Origin: Dehalococcoidia bacterium
GTDB taxonomy: Bacteria > Chloroflexota > Dehalococcoidia > DSTF01 > JACRBR01
Length of the DNA stretch: 64,000 bases
NCBI GenBank assembly: GCA_021731085.1
Contig: JAKFYB010000017.1
Span: 1 to 64,000, forward strand
Reading direction: 5' to 3'
The notes under the pieces are model-generated. The model had not been told where the DNA came from. It did not search any database and saw only the letters and a list, made by a program, of their open reading frames with translations. Below are positions 49,764-58,740 of the stretch, in pieces (positions within the stretch are counted from its first letter, which is position 1; every line of letters starts with the position of its first letter). Position numbers and translations under genes: made by a program.

Positions 49764-50336
49764 TCAGGAATCGTTCTCACCACGAAACGGCGGGAGCGCA
49801 TCCGGGCGAATGTCATCGAGATCGATACGCGTCCAGCCCGGCATCGGGATGCTCCGCCAGAGAGCGAACGGGTCTTCGACCGCGAACGCCTCTGTGAGCC
49901 ACGATGTCAGCACGCGACCGTGGGTGACGACGGCAGCGGGAAACGCACCCTGGCCGATGATGGCGATGGCCGTAGCGAAACGAGCGGCGGCGGCGCCGGC
50001 GCGCTCAGCTCCGCGAAGGGATAGCTCCGGCTGTTCGAGGATCTGCTGCACCGTCTCGCCGAACTCGTCGGAGTTGGCGATCCACCAGTCCATGCGTGTT
50101 TCCTGCAAGCCTTCGACGACATTCACTGGAAGGCCAAGCTCCTCCCCGATGACGAGCGCGGTCGACTGCGCCTTCGGTTCGCCGCTGGCGTAGAGCGCCT
50201 GCAAGCCCCACCTCATCGCCGTCGCCGCGAGCGTGCGCGCTTCGTCGATCCCGCGGTCGGAGAGGGGCCAGTCGGGCGCGGGGACATTCGGCTGTACGGC
50301 GGGCGTCGCGTGGCGGATGAGGTACAACTCTCGCAT
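49764..50336 (-). CDS. Histidine phosphatase family protein
   Basis: 190 residues. The phosphoglycerate-mutase-like catalytic motif is ELYLIRHATPAVQPN (RHx, nucleophilic His), followed by DWPLSDRGIDEARTLAAT, the second-arm YASGEPKAQSTALVIGEE, and AVVTHGRVLTSWLTEAF with the second catalytic His. Substrate not predictable. It begins within the stop of the upstream membrane protein gene (TGATG), so the two are translationally coupled. Confidence 0.88.
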   Translation of the reverse strand: MRELYLIRHATPAVQPNVPAPDWPLSDRGIDEARTLAATAMRWGLQALYASGEPKAQSTALVIGEELGLPVNVVEGLQETRMDWWIANSDEFGETVQQILEQPELSLRGAERAGAAAARFATAIAIIGQGAFPAAVVTHGRVLTSWLTEAFAVEDPFALWRSIPMPGWTRIDLDDIRPDALPPFRGENDS

Positions 50337-51187
50337 CAGATCGGCTTCCCCGTGAGAAACAGAAGCCCGCGAGCGAGCACTTCGCCCACGAGCACGGCGC
50401 CGACGGCGATGTAAAGGAGCCCGGTCGCCGACATCATGGCATTCTCGTTCGCCGGATAGCCCTTGCTCGACACGTACGACATCCAGCCGAGGGCCATCGG
50501 AAACAGCAGGCCGATCGTGATGCGAAGCCAGAACGCCGGATTCTGCCCCAGCGTGGTCGACCCGAAGAATGCGGACGGATCCGGCGCCTCGCGCACGGGG
50601 ATGATCACATTGATCACGAGCAGCACGAGCTGTAAGCCGATCGCCGCCACCAACAGCAGCGTCAGCTCTTCGAGTGGCTCACGCGGCAACCGAGGAGTCA
50701 CGAGGTACCAGTGGCCGAGCGTCATCGCGCCAATGACGAGTCCCACCGCCAGTGTCCCAGCGCCGAGGCTAAGGATCGCGCCGAGCGCGCCCCATGTCGG
50801 CAGGCTGATGTATAGCGCGACAATAGTGAGCAGCGCGAGGCCGACGGCACTGGCGAACAACCCGCTATAGAGGGACGCTTTGCGGTTCCCTCGAAATACG
50901 AACCAGTTGTACGGCAGCGTCGACGCCAGGAACGCGAACGAGAGCCCGCGCACCCAACCGTTAAACCGCTCGTCGAGACGGAAGCCACCGACGGCCGAGT
51001 TGGGGTCGAGGATGAGCACGTTGAGACACATGACGACGGCGCCCACCACGACCATCGCGGCGCAGAACTGTACGAACGTCGCGGCGACGCGCCCGCGCCA
51101 GTCTGCAAACACGGTGACGATCAATGTGCCGACTGCGAACTCAACGAGGACGATGTAAGAGGTATAGGGGAGGGCATCGAGGTTCAT
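50336..51187 (-). CDS. Polytopic membrane protein, unknown family
   Basis: 283 residues from ATG 51187, with GAGG nearby. About eight hydrophobic helices, for example FVQFCAAMVVVGAVVMCLNV, LALLTIVALYISLP, LTLLLVAAIGLQLVLLVINV and LRITIGLLFPMALGWMSYVS. GHWYLVTPRLPREPLEELTL is a striking conserved-looking loop with His and Trp. The overall pattern recalls integral membrane subunits of redox complexes, but no haem-ligand pairs are certain. Cotranscribed with the histidine phosphatase. I do not recognise the family. Confidence 0.65.
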   Translation of the reverse strand: MNLDALPYTSYIVLVEFAVGTLIVTVFADWRGRVAATFVQFCAAMVVVGAVVMCLNVLILDPNSAVGGFRLDERFNGWVRGLSFAFLASTLPYNWFVFRGNRKASLYSGLFASAVGLALLTIVALYISLPTWGALGAILSLGAGTLAVGLVIGAMTLGHWYLVTPRLPREPLEELTLLLVAAIGLQLVLLVINVIIPVREAPDPSAFFGSTTLGQNPAFWLRITIGLLFPMALGWMSYVSSKGYPANENAMMSATGLLYIAVGAVLVGEVLARGLLFLTGKPI

Positions 51188-51311
51188 CTGCCTCAGATTA
51201 CCCTTCGAGGCGAGCAGGTCATAGTGCCTCCCTCTGCCTAAACTCTCCAATTGTCACCCATAAGTACTTGTAAGCTCCGCACGATCGGCGTACGATCGCC
51301 GGAGGGTCACT

Positions 51312-51824
51312 GTGAGGCCCGGCGCCATGAGACCTGTCCCCGAATACGACCCGAAAGCATGGCTCCTGAAAGCGCTGCGTGAGACGGCGCACGCGATGGA
51401 GTCGCTGATCTGGGACCTCGACGAAGACGCACAGGAACGCGTGCCTGGCGACGACGAATGGTGCGTGCGCGACCTCGTGTTGCACATGTGCGAGATGGAG
51501 CGGCGATACGTCGAGCGCCTCGAACGCATCGCCCGACTGGATGCGCCGCGCATCGATGCGTTTGACGCTGACTCTATCGAGCCGAAGCCGTCGTACCTCC
51601 GGTCGTCGGCCTTCGACCTGATGGATGAGTTCGGCGTGCTACGCCAGCAGGATGTCTACCTGCTCTGGTCGCTGAACGACGGAGACTGGCAGCGCACGGG
51701 AACGCATCCGTACCTCGGCCCTCTGACCATCCTGCAGACGGCGCGCGAGATGAACGAACACGACCTCTCCCACCTCTGGCAGTTGCGCCGAATGTGTGAT
51801 CGCTTCGCCGCAACGTCCGTCTGA
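51312..51824 (+). CDS. DinB-like superfamily protein
   Basis: 170 residues from GTG 51312, which has GGAGGG 6 nt upstream; ATG 51327 is in frame. Four-helix DinB fold with metal-binding His positions suggested by VRDLVLHMCEMERRYVERL and MNEHDLSHLWQL. DinB-like proteins are often thiol-dependent transferases or hydrolases; role unknown. It precedes def by 25 nt. Confidence 0.8.
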   Translation: MRPGAMRPVPEYDPKAWLLKALRETAHAMESLIWDLDEDAQERVPGDDEWCVRDLVLHMCEMERRYVERLERIARLDAPRIDAFDADSIEPKPSYLRSSAFDLMDEFGVLRQQDVYLLWSLNDGDWQRTGTHPYLGPLTILQTAREMNEHDLSHLWQLRRMCDRFAATSV

Positions 51825-51837
51825 CGTCCTCGTTCGC

Positions 51838-51843
51838 TATTAT
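51838..51843 (+). promoter_or_regulatory. -10 box of def, probably leaderless
   Basis: TATTAT ends 6 nt before ATG 51850; no Shine-Dalgarno is seen and the -35 region is weak. Confidence 0.4.
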
Positions 51844-51849
51844 TCGGCC

Positions 51850-52365
51850 ATGAGCAAGATCCTGCCGATCCGGATCGCCGGCGATCCCGTCCTGCGCACG
51901 CCAGCCAAGAAGGTCAAGAAGATCGATGGCTCGATCCAGCGCCTCATCGACGACATGATCATCACCATGCATGGCGCGCGAGGTGTCGGGCTGGCAGCGC
52001 CGCAGGTCGGTGTGTCGCTACGGGTCGTCGTGATCGAAACACCGGACGACGGTCTGCTCGAACTGATCAACCCCGAGATCGTGAAGGTGTCGGGCAGCCG
52101 CCGGCTGTGGGAGGGGTGCCTTTCGGTTCCGGGATACCAGGCGGAGGTCGATCGTTCGCACCAGGTCGTCGTGAAGGCCCTCGACCGCGAAGGCCAGCAG
52201 ATTCGCCTCAAGGCCGTCGATACGCTGCTGGCGCAGGCACTCGAGCACGAGATCGACCACACGAACGGTGTGCTCTACATCGACTACCTGACGAGCGAGG
52301 ACGAACTGATCCCCGTGCGGCCCGGAATCGACGACCGCCAGCCGGAAGGCTTGCTGCTCGTGTAG
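51850..52365 (+). CDS. def: Peptide deformylase
   Basis: 171 residues. All three metal-site motifs are present: GVGLAAPQVG, EGCLSVPG (metal Cys) and LEHEIDHTNGVL (HExxH). It removes the formyl group from nascent protein N-termini. The N-terminus ILPIRIAGDPVLRTPAKKV is typical. It leads the cca-yajC-secD-secF run on the same strand. ATG 51850 is 6 nt after a -10-like TATTAT. Confidence 0.96.
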   Translation: MSKILPIRIAGDPVLRTPAKKVKKIDGSIQRLIDDMIITMHGARGVGLAAPQVGVSLRVVVIETPDDGLLELINPEIVKVSGSRRLWEGCLSVPGYQAEVDRSHQVVVKALDREGQQIRLKAVDTLLAQALEHEIDHTNGVLYIDYLTSEDELIPVRPGIDDRQPEGLLLV

Positions 52366-52422
52366 GGTCCTTCCTTGCCAGCGAATGGGAGTGCCGGCGG
52401 CCACGAGCCGCCGTTGTCGATC

Positions 52423-53913
52423 ATGACCGACTTCAACCCACCGGAGCCCATAGCCAACTTGCTCGCGCGTATCGCCGCCGTGGCGACACCAGGAAGGCAC
52501 GCGTACGCAGTCGGCGGCACTGTGCGTGACACGTTGCTCGGGCGCCAACCGCACGACGTGGACATCGCGGTCGATGGTGACGCGTTAGCGTTCACGCGCG
52601 AGCTGGCGGACGCGCTCGACGGCCACTTCGTAGCCCTCGACGACGAGAACGGCGTCGGCCGCATAGTCGCGCGCGATCCGGCCGCGATGGGCGTGAGCCA
52701 CATCGACGTGGCGCAATTGCAAGGCACCATCGAAGAAGACCTTCGCAGGCGTGACTTCACAATTGATGCGCTAGCCGCGCCGATCAGTGGCAGGCCTGTC
52801 ATCGATGTGTGTGGCGGGCTCGGCGATCTGGCGGCAGGCGTCGTGCGGATGAACTCGACGGATGTCTTTCACTCTGACCCGCTGCGGTTGCTGCGCGCGG
52901 CCCGTATCGCGTCCGAGTTGGCGTTCAGCATCGAGCCCGAGATCGCCGCCGTGATCCGCGCCCGCGCGGGCGATGTCCTGAAAGCGGCGGGCGAGCGGCG
53001 GCGCGACGAACTGGCGCGGATCTTCGCGCTGCCGGACGTGTACCCGGCGCTGCTGCTACTCGACGATCTGCGCCTGCTGGACGCGCTAATGCCAGAAGTG
53101 ACATTCGGCCGCGGCGTCACGCAGCCGGACGACTGGCACGCGTACGACGTCTTCGAGCACAACCTGCGCGCCGTGCAGGCGCTCGACGTGATGTTGGCAG
53201 ACGCGCGGGCTGACGATGAGCGAGCGTTCCTGTGGGACGGCCTCTGGGACGCGTTGGGGTGGCGCGAGCCCGAACTGCGAGCGTACCTATCGGAGGAGAT
53301 GAGCGAAGGGCGGACGCGGGCATCGCTGCTCAAGCTCGCGGGGCTGCTGCACGACGTCGGCAAGCCGCAAACACGCACCCTCGAGGAGGGCGGCCGTATC
53401 CGCTTTCTCGGCCATGGGGAACAAGGAGCGGAGATTGCGCGTCGGATAATGAGGAGGCTCCGATTTTCGGCGTCAGAGATTCGCTTCGTGTCGCGGCTCG
53501 TGGAGCAACACCTTCGCCCGGTGCAGCTGGCGCAGATCGGCGAAGTGCCATCGCGGCGTGCTCTGTACCGCTTCTACCGCGATCTCGGCGATGCAATGCC
53601 GGCGGTGTTGCTGCTGTCTCTGGCCGACGCGGCAGCTTCGCGGGGGCCGCGGATGACATCCGTAGATTGGTCAAGGCACGTACTGTATATGAGCAGTCTG
53701 TTCGTGCGTTCGAAAGAAGAGGAAGGTATACTCGACCCGCCTCGGCTCATCGACGGAAACGACATCATGAGCCGGCTGAAGATGCCCGCTGGACCGGCGA
53801 TCGGGAAGCTGCTCGAAGCGCTTCGCGAGGCGCAGGCGGCGGGCGAAGTTACGGATGGGGACAGCGCTTGGGCGTTTGTCCGCGAGCAGGCTGAGACGCT
53901 GGGAACACCTTGA
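52423..53913 (+). CDS. CCA-adding/poly(A) polymerase family nucleotidyltransferase with HD domain
   Basis: 496 residues from ATG 52423; TTG 52375 is an alternative. The class II nucleotidyltransferase head shows YAVGGTVRDTLLGRQPHDVD followed by IAVDG, with the two catalytic Asp, and DFTIDALAAPISG. RLLRAARIASELAF and the neck region follow. The HD domain reads LLKLAGLLHDVGKPQTR with GHGEQGAEIARRIMRRL. It adds or repairs tRNA CCA ends; the tRNA genes here encode CCA already, so repair fits. yajC overlaps its stop. Confidence 0.88.
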   Translation: MTDFNPPEPIANLLARIAAVATPGRHAYAVGGTVRDTLLGRQPHDVDIAVDGDALAFTRELADALDGHFVALDDENGVGRIVARDPAAMGVSHIDVAQLQGTIEEDLRRRDFTIDALAAPISGRPVIDVCGGLGDLAAGVVRMNSTDVFHSDPLRLLRAARIASELAFSIEPEIAAVIRARAGDVLKAAGERRRDELARIFALPDVYPALLLLDDLRLLDALMPEVTFGRGVTQPDDWHAYDVFEHNLRAVQALDVMLADARADDERAFLWDGLWDALGWREPELRAYLSEEMSEGRTRASLLKLAGLLHDVGKPQTRTLEEGGRIRFLGHGEQGAEIARRIMRRLRFSASEIRFVSRLVEQHLRPVQLAQIGEVPSRRALYRFYRDLGDAMPAVLLLSLADAAASRGPRMTSVDWSRHVLYMSSLFVRSKEEEGILDPPRLIDGNDIMSRLKMPAGPAIGKLLEALREAQAAGEVTDGDSAWAFVREQAETLGTP

Positions 53914-54266
53914 ACGCTGCGGAAATCGGTGCAATCGCAGTCGTCGCGATCGTTATCGCGTTCTACCTGATCGTGCTACGGCCGCAGCAACAGGAGCAGA
54001 AGCGCCAACAAACCGACATAAAGAAACTCGTCGTCGGCGATGAAGTCCTGACGACATCAGGGTTTTTGGGCACGGTGCGCGAGATCTACGTGCCGGAGGA
54101 AGGCCCCGTCCAGATCGTGTTGGATTTCGGTAACGGAGTAGTCGTAAACGCGCTGGCCCAGGCGATAGCGCAACGGGTCGCGCAAGGACAGACGGTGTAC
54201 TCGCAGGCAGACGGCTCTCCCGTGGAGGGCTCGCGCGCTGCGACCACAGAGGAGAAGGCGGGCTAA
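53910..54266 (+). CDS. yajC: Preprotein translocase subunit YajC
   Basis: 118 residues from TTG 53910, overlapping the previous stop by 4 nt. One membrane helix (IGAIAVVAIVIAFYLIVLRP) and the YajC core LVVGDEVLTTSGFLGTVREI, then VQIVLDFGNGVVVNALAQAI. YajC binds SecDF and supports Sec export. secD starts at its last base (TAATG). Confidence 0.92.
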   Translation: MNAAEIGAIAVVAIVIAFYLIVLRPQQQEQKRQQTDIKKLVVGDEVLTTSGFLGTVREIYVPEEGPVQIVLDFGNGVVVNALAQAIAQRVAQGQTVYSQADGSPVEGSRAATTEEKAG

Positions 54267-55945
54267 TGCGGAAGTGGTGGGACCGGCTGTTTGTCGTTTT
54301 GATTATCGCCATCGCGGCGGGCGCGATTTACGCGATCTGGCCCGATGAGCCGGAACGCTACCTGCCGGATGCTCTCGCCGAACACCTGCCTTCTGGCAGC
54401 GGTGTCCCGCCGTCGATCGGTGCCCTGGATCTGCCATGCAAGTCCGACGAGTCGAACGACAATGACTCATCGAACTGCGAAGGGATGACGCTCGGCCTCG
54501 ACCTACAGGGTGGGTCACGCATCGTCCTCGAGGCCGATGTTTCGGGGTTGAACGTCACCGACGAACAGATCGACAGCGGCCTCGATGCCGCGAAAGAGAT
54601 CGTGGAAAGCCGCATCAATCCGTTCGGCGTGTCGGAGTCGCTCGTCACGCGTTCCGGTAGCAACCGCCTCGTCGTCGAGCTCCCGGGCGTGAGCGCCGAC
54701 ACGGCCGAAGATGTGACGCGCCCTGCGCTCCTGATGTTCTGCGAGCCCCTGCAGGAAGGTAGTCAGGGTTCCGGCGCCGGCGCCCCAATCGCTGTCATTG
54801 GCTCAGGGCAGGTCGTCTACAAGAGCGGAACCTGTGAGCCGGACATCGCCGAAGACGGCACAATCGCGGTGATAGGCCCCGATGGCCAGATCGCGCGCGC
54901 CGAACCGACGTACATCTTGCCGACCCAGCTCTCGTCCGTCGAACAGATCGTCTGGACGCCGGGACAGGGCGAGCTCAATGGCGCCCAGGTCACGATGACC
55001 GGCTCCTACCTCAAGAACAACGCCGAGATCCAGTTCAACGCGCTGAATGTGCCAAGCCTCGTGTTCAACATGACGGACGATGGCCAGGAGGTGTTCGGCT
55101 CGCTGACGGAACGTATTGCCGGCCTCCCTATGGCGACGTTCCTCGATGGGGAGCCCATTCGCGGCGAGGACGGCGGCATCATCGCGCCAGCAGTCCAAAC
55201 CCGCATCGAAGAAACCGGTGTCACGACGGGATTGACGCTCGAGGACGCCCGCCGCCTCAAGACGTTCCTGAACAACGGCGCGTTTCCAATTCCCCTCAAG
55301 ATCGTGCAGCAGCAGGATGTCGATGCATCGCTCGGCGACGAAGCTGTCTTGCACTCGGTCGAAGCCGGTATCGTCGCGCTCCTGCTCATCGCCAGCTACA
55401 TGATTCTGTACTACCGTCTACCGGGCGTTATCGCGAGCCTCGCGCTGCTCGTGTATTCGGCCGTGCTGCTGGCGATTTTCAAGATCGGCATCCCTGGCTC
55501 CGGCCCCGTGACGCTTACGCTCGCCGGCATCGCCGCCTTCGTGCTGTCGATCGGTATGGCCGTCGACGCGAACATCCTCATCTTCGAACGCATGAAGGAA
55601 GAACTGCGAAACGGCCGCAGCCTCATCCCATCGGTCGAGGCTGGCTTCCACCGAGCGTGGTCGTCAATCCGCGACAGCAACGTGGCAACACTCATTACCT
55701 GCGCCATCCTCTACTGGATGGGCACGCAGTTCGCGTCGAGCCTGATCAAGGGCTTCGCGCTGACGCTGGCTATCGGTGTCGTCGTCAGTATGTTCTCGGC
55801 CATCACGGTGACGCGCACGTTCCTGCGCATCGCGATGTCGACGCCGCTTGCGCGACGGCTCTGGCTCTGGACGGACGACAGACCCGACGGCGGTGAACCC
55901 GTCTCGACGCTTGGCGTCGCCGGGGCGGAGGTGGCCGATGCTTAA
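54266..55945 (+). CDS. secD: Protein translocase subunit SecD
   Basis: 559 residues with six predicted membrane helices and a large external P1 region. LGLDLQGGSRIVLEADVSGL, VESRINPFGVSESLVTRSGS, and the RND-type core LAGIAAFVLSIGMAVDANIL followed by IFERMKEELRNG are diagnostic. With SecF it uses the proton or sodium gradient to complete export. It overlaps yajC by 1 nt and secF by 8 nt. Confidence 0.96.
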   Translation: MRKWWDRLFVVLIIAIAAGAIYAIWPDEPERYLPDALAEHLPSGSGVPPSIGALDLPCKSDESNDNDSSNCEGMTLGLDLQGGSRIVLEADVSGLNVTDEQIDSGLDAAKEIVESRINPFGVSESLVTRSGSNRLVVELPGVSADTAEDVTRPALLMFCEPLQEGSQGSGAGAPIAVIGSGQVVYKSGTCEPDIAEDGTIAVIGPDGQIARAEPTYILPTQLSSVEQIVWTPGQGELNGAQVTMTGSYLKNNAEIQFNALNVPSLVFNMTDDGQEVFGSLTERIAGLPMATFLDGEPIRGEDGGIIAPAVQTRIEETGVTTGLTLEDARRLKTFLNNGAFPIPLKIVQQQDVDASLGDEAVLHSVEAGIVALLLIASYMILYYRLPGVIASLALLVYSAVLLAIFKIGIPGSGPVTLTLAGIAAFVLSIGMAVDANILIFERMKEELRNGRSLIPSVEAGFHRAWSSIRDSNVATLITCAILYWMGTQFASSLIKGFALTLAIGVVVSMFSAITVTRTFLRIAMSTPLARRLWLWTDDRPDGGEPVSTLGVAGAEVADA

Positions 55946-56945
55946 TCTTGTCGCAAAACGCAACTGGTTCTATCTCGCCTCGTTCCTGATTCTCATCCCG
56001 GGGATGATTTCGCTTCTCGTGCCGCCGCGCCTTAAGCCGGGCATCGAGTTCACATCCGGCACGACGTTCTCGTTCCGTTACGCCGAACCAGCGACCAACG
56101 AAGAAGTGCAGGACATCCTCGCCGACCTCGGCTTCGAAGACGCGCGCGTGCAAAGCACTGGCGACAACACGTTCCTCGTAACGACGACGGAGCTTGAGGG
56201 CTCGTCCGCAGTCCCGCCCGTTGGCCCCGCGCTCCCTTCGGAGAAGGAAGAATTAGAGTCGCAGCTAGGTGACTTCTTCGGGGGCTTCGTCGATACAGAC
56301 GGCGAGCCGACGACGCAGTTCATCGAGTTCGCGTCGGTGTCAGCGTCCGTTTCACGTGAAATAGGCATCAACGCTGCTTACGCCGTTGGGTTGTCCGCGC
56401 TCGCGATCACGCTCTACATCTGGTGGGCCTTCCGCAACGTGCCGAACTCGATGCGGTACGGCGTGTCTGCCGTCGTCGCGTTGCTGCACGACGTCGTGCT
56501 CGTCATTGGCATCTTCTCGATCCTCGGCAAGTTTTTCGACGTCGAGGTCAACACCTTCTTTATCACGGCCATGCTTACCGTCGTGGGCTTCTCTGTGCAC
56601 GACTCGATCGTCGTATTCGACCGCATTCGCGAGAACGTCGCCGCAGGACAGATACGGAGCTATCCGGATGTCGTCAACCACAGTCTGTTGCAGACGATGG
56701 GACGCTCGTTCAACACGTCGCTGACGCTGGTGTTCGCAATTCTGTCCCTGCTCCTGCTCGGTGGCGACAGCATCCGTGACTTCCTTCTGGCGCTACTTAT
56801 CGGCGTCATCACCGGTACGTATAGTTCCGTGTTCATCGCCTCAATGTTCCTCGTAACCTGGCAGCAGGGTGATATCCCGCGCCTGTGGCGGCGCATCACG
56901 GGCCAGCGGGCTACGGCACGCCCGGCAGAGGTCGCCGCCGAGTAG
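55938..56945 (+). CDS. secF: Protein translocase subunit SecF
   Basis: 335 residues from ATG 55938, inside the end of secD. The SecF signature FRYAEPATNEEVQDILADLG, SREIGINAAYAVGLSALAIT, LLHDVVLVIGIFSIL, VGFSVHDSIVVFDRIRENVA and the last helices support the call. It forms the SecDF complex. A hairpin terminator follows at 56990-57016. Confidence 0.96.
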   Translation: MLNLVAKRNWFYLASFLILIPGMISLLVPPRLKPGIEFTSGTTFSFRYAEPATNEEVQDILADLGFEDARVQSTGDNTFLVTTTELEGSSAVPPVGPALPSEKEELESQLGDFFGGFVDTDGEPTTQFIEFASVSASVSREIGINAAYAVGLSALAITLYIWWAFRNVPNSMRYGVSAVVALLHDVVLVIGIFSILGKFFDVEVNTFFITAMLTVVGFSVHDSIVVFDRIRENVAAGQIRSYPDVVNHSLLQTMGRSFNTSLTLVFAILSLLLLGGDSIRDFLLALLIGVITGTYSSVFIASMFLVTWQQGDIPRLWRRITGQRATARPAEVAAE

Positions 56946-56989
56946 CTTCGGACCACCTCCTCCGCAAGACCACTGCAACATTCCGACGA

Positions 56990-57019
56990 CAACCTGACGC
57001 GCTATGCGTCAGGTTGTTT
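56990..57019 (+). terminator. Terminator of the cca-yajC-secDF operon
   Basis: CAACCTGACGC (56990-57000) pairs perfectly with GCGTCAGGTTG (57006-57016), 5-nt loop, followed by a short TTTC. Confidence 0.7.
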
Positions 57020-57067
57020 CGCCATAGTCTCGATTGAGACCGGAATCGGCTCGAAAGGAGATCAGGC

Positions 57068-57571
57068 ATGGCACACATAGAACCCCGCAGAACTACCGGC
57101 GTGACGTACGTCGACGAGACCGGCCACAACGAGGGTGCCGTCGTGCGCCGCGAGGTTGTGGACGAAGTTGTCGAAGCCCCCGTCGTCACAGAAACGAACG
57201 CTGCTAGTCGCGTCGGCACGACGATGACGTACGACTCGCTCGCGGGCCGCGTCAACACGCTGCTCTTCGCGGCACTGCTTGCCCTCGAGGGCTTGCTGGC
57301 CACGAGGTTTGCCCTGGCCGCATTTGGTGCGAACCCGACAAGTGGCTTTGTCGACTTCATCTACGACGTCTCGTACCCGTTCGTCCGCCCCTTCCAGAAC
57401 GCCTTCGCAGATCGCACGTGGGATGAAGGCATCGTCGAAGTGTCGACACTGTTGGCGATGGGCGTTTACCTCGTGGCGTTCCTGTTGCTCGCGATGGTTA
57501 TCGGCGCCCTGCTGCCGAAGGTCGCGATGAGCGAGACGCGTGTACACGACGATCGCGTAACACACGTCTAA
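57068..57571 (+). CDS. YggT-like small membrane protein
   Basis: 167 residues; AAAGGAG precedes ATG 57068. Residues 1-55 are soluble and acidic. Two hydrophobic segments follow: VNTLLFAALLALEGLLATRF and STLLAMGVYLVAFLLLAMVI. Between them, GANPTSGFVDFIYDVSYPFV followed by RPF recalls the YggT family (loop after the first helix). YggT proteins are linked to membrane and osmotic stress; function unclear. Confidence 0.6.
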   Translation: MAHIEPRRTTGVTYVDETGHNEGAVVRREVVDEVVEAPVVTETNAASRVGTTMTYDSLAGRVNTLLFAALLALEGLLATRFALAAFGANPTSGFVDFIYDVSYPFVRPFQNAFADRTWDEGIVEVSTLLAMGVYLVAFLLLAMVIGALLPKVAMSETRVHDDRVTHV

Positions 57572-57594
57572 AGCACATTCGCAGGACGAGTTAG

Positions 57595-57626
57595 AGGGGC
57601 GGGCGGGTCAGCCATCCGCCCCTTTT
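57595..57626 (+). terminator. Terminator after the YggT-like gene
   Basis: AGGGGCGG (57595-57602) pairs with CCGCCCCT (57616-57623), 13-nt loop, then TTT. Confidence 0.65.
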
Positions 57627-57690
57627 CGTTGTTCACGGTGCCGTACCCGCGGTTCACGCTGCCGTACTCGCGCGACGGCGTCGCCCAGCG

Positions 57691-57696
57691 GATACT
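57691..57696 (+). promoter_or_regulatory. -10 box of the HDAC-like gene, probably leaderless
   Basis: GATACT ends 6 nt before ATG 57703. The -35 is weak and no Shine-Dalgarno fits. Confidence 0.35.
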
Positions 57697-57702
57697 GTCG
57701 CC

Positions 57703-58731
57703 ATGAGCGTTGGCTTCGTCTACGACCCGATCTTCCTCAAGCACGACACCGGTACGCATCCTGAGAACGGCGACCGAATGACGGCGACCATGGCGTTGCT
57801 CGAAGAATGCGGAATACTCAACAACCTCACGCGCCTCGCCGCACGCGCTGCATCGGAAGACGAGATCGCGCTCGCCCATGCGCCCCAATACGTGCGTGCC
57901 GTTCGAGAAGCCGCCGAAGGCGGTGGCGGCTGGGTCGATCCCGACACGCTGATCACGCCGCGTTCGTACGACGTTGCAGCGCACGTCGTCGGCGGCACAC
58001 TAGACGCTCTCGATGCCGTCCTGCAGAACGAAGTAAGGTCGGCCTTCTGCCTCGTACGACCGCCCGGCCACCATGCAACGCCCGTCCAGGCGATGGGCTT
58101 CTGCCTGTTCAACCATGTCGCCATCGCGGCAGCGGCGGCAGTCGAGAAGCACGGGCTCGAGCGCGTCGCCATCGTGGACTACGACGTCCACCACGGAAAC
58201 GGCACTCAGGATGCCTTCTTCGAAGACGGCCGCGTCCTCTACATCTCTACCCATGAGTTTCCCTTTTACCCGGGCACAGGACGAGCAGACGAGACCGGCC
58301 GAGGCGAGGGCGCGGGTACGACCATCAACATCCCGATGCCACACGGGTCTGGAGACGAGGAACATCGACTCGCGTTCGCGGATGTCGTCGTGCCAGCGCT
58401 CCGGCGCTTTCAGCCCGAACTGATCCTGGTGTCCGCCGGCTACGACGCTCACTTCGCCGACGAGATCGCCATGCAGCAGCTCAGCGTCGATGGCTACGGT
58501 GCGCTCGTCGCGATGACCAAAGCTGCGGCGGAAGAGCTATGTGGTGGGAAGCTGCTGTTCGCGCAGGAGGGCGGCTATCATCCCGTCGCGCTGCCATGGT
58601 GCGTGCGCCGCACCATCGAGATCCTTCGTGGCGTCGAACCCACGCCAGATCCACTCGGGACCGTCGCTACGCCAGTGCCGGCGGGCTTCGACGAGATGCT
58701 CGCGCGAGTGCGAAGCCTGCACGGGCTGTAA
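57703..58731 (+). CDS. Histone deacetylase-like (arginase/deacetylase fold) hydrolase
   Basis: 342 residues. The Zn deacetylase motifs are complete: LVRPPGHHATPVQAMGFC (tandem His), VAIVDYDVHHGNGTQDAFF (Asp-x-His metal ligands), EFPFYPGTGRADETGRGEG and LILVSAGYDAHFADEI. Bacterial members deacetylate acetylpolyamines or proteins such as acetyl-CoA synthetase. Target unknown. gltX follows with a 9-nt gap, so they are probably cotranscribed. Confidence 0.92.
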   Translation: MSVGFVYDPIFLKHDTGTHPENGDRMTATMALLEECGILNNLTRLAARAASEDEIALAHAPQYVRAVREAAEGGGGWVDPDTLITPRSYDVAAHVVGGTLDALDAVLQNEVRSAFCLVRPPGHHATPVQAMGFCLFNHVAIAAAAAVEKHGLERVAIVDYDVHHGNGTQDAFFEDGRVLYISTHEFPFYPGTGRADETGRGEGAGTTINIPMPHGSGDEEHRLAFADVVVPALRRFQPELILVSAGYDAHFADEIAMQQLSVDGYGALVAMTKAAAEELCGGKLLFAQEGGYHPVALPWCVRRTIEILRGVEPTPDPLGTVATPVPAGFDEMLARVRSLHGL

Positions 58732-58740
58732 CCTACGAAC

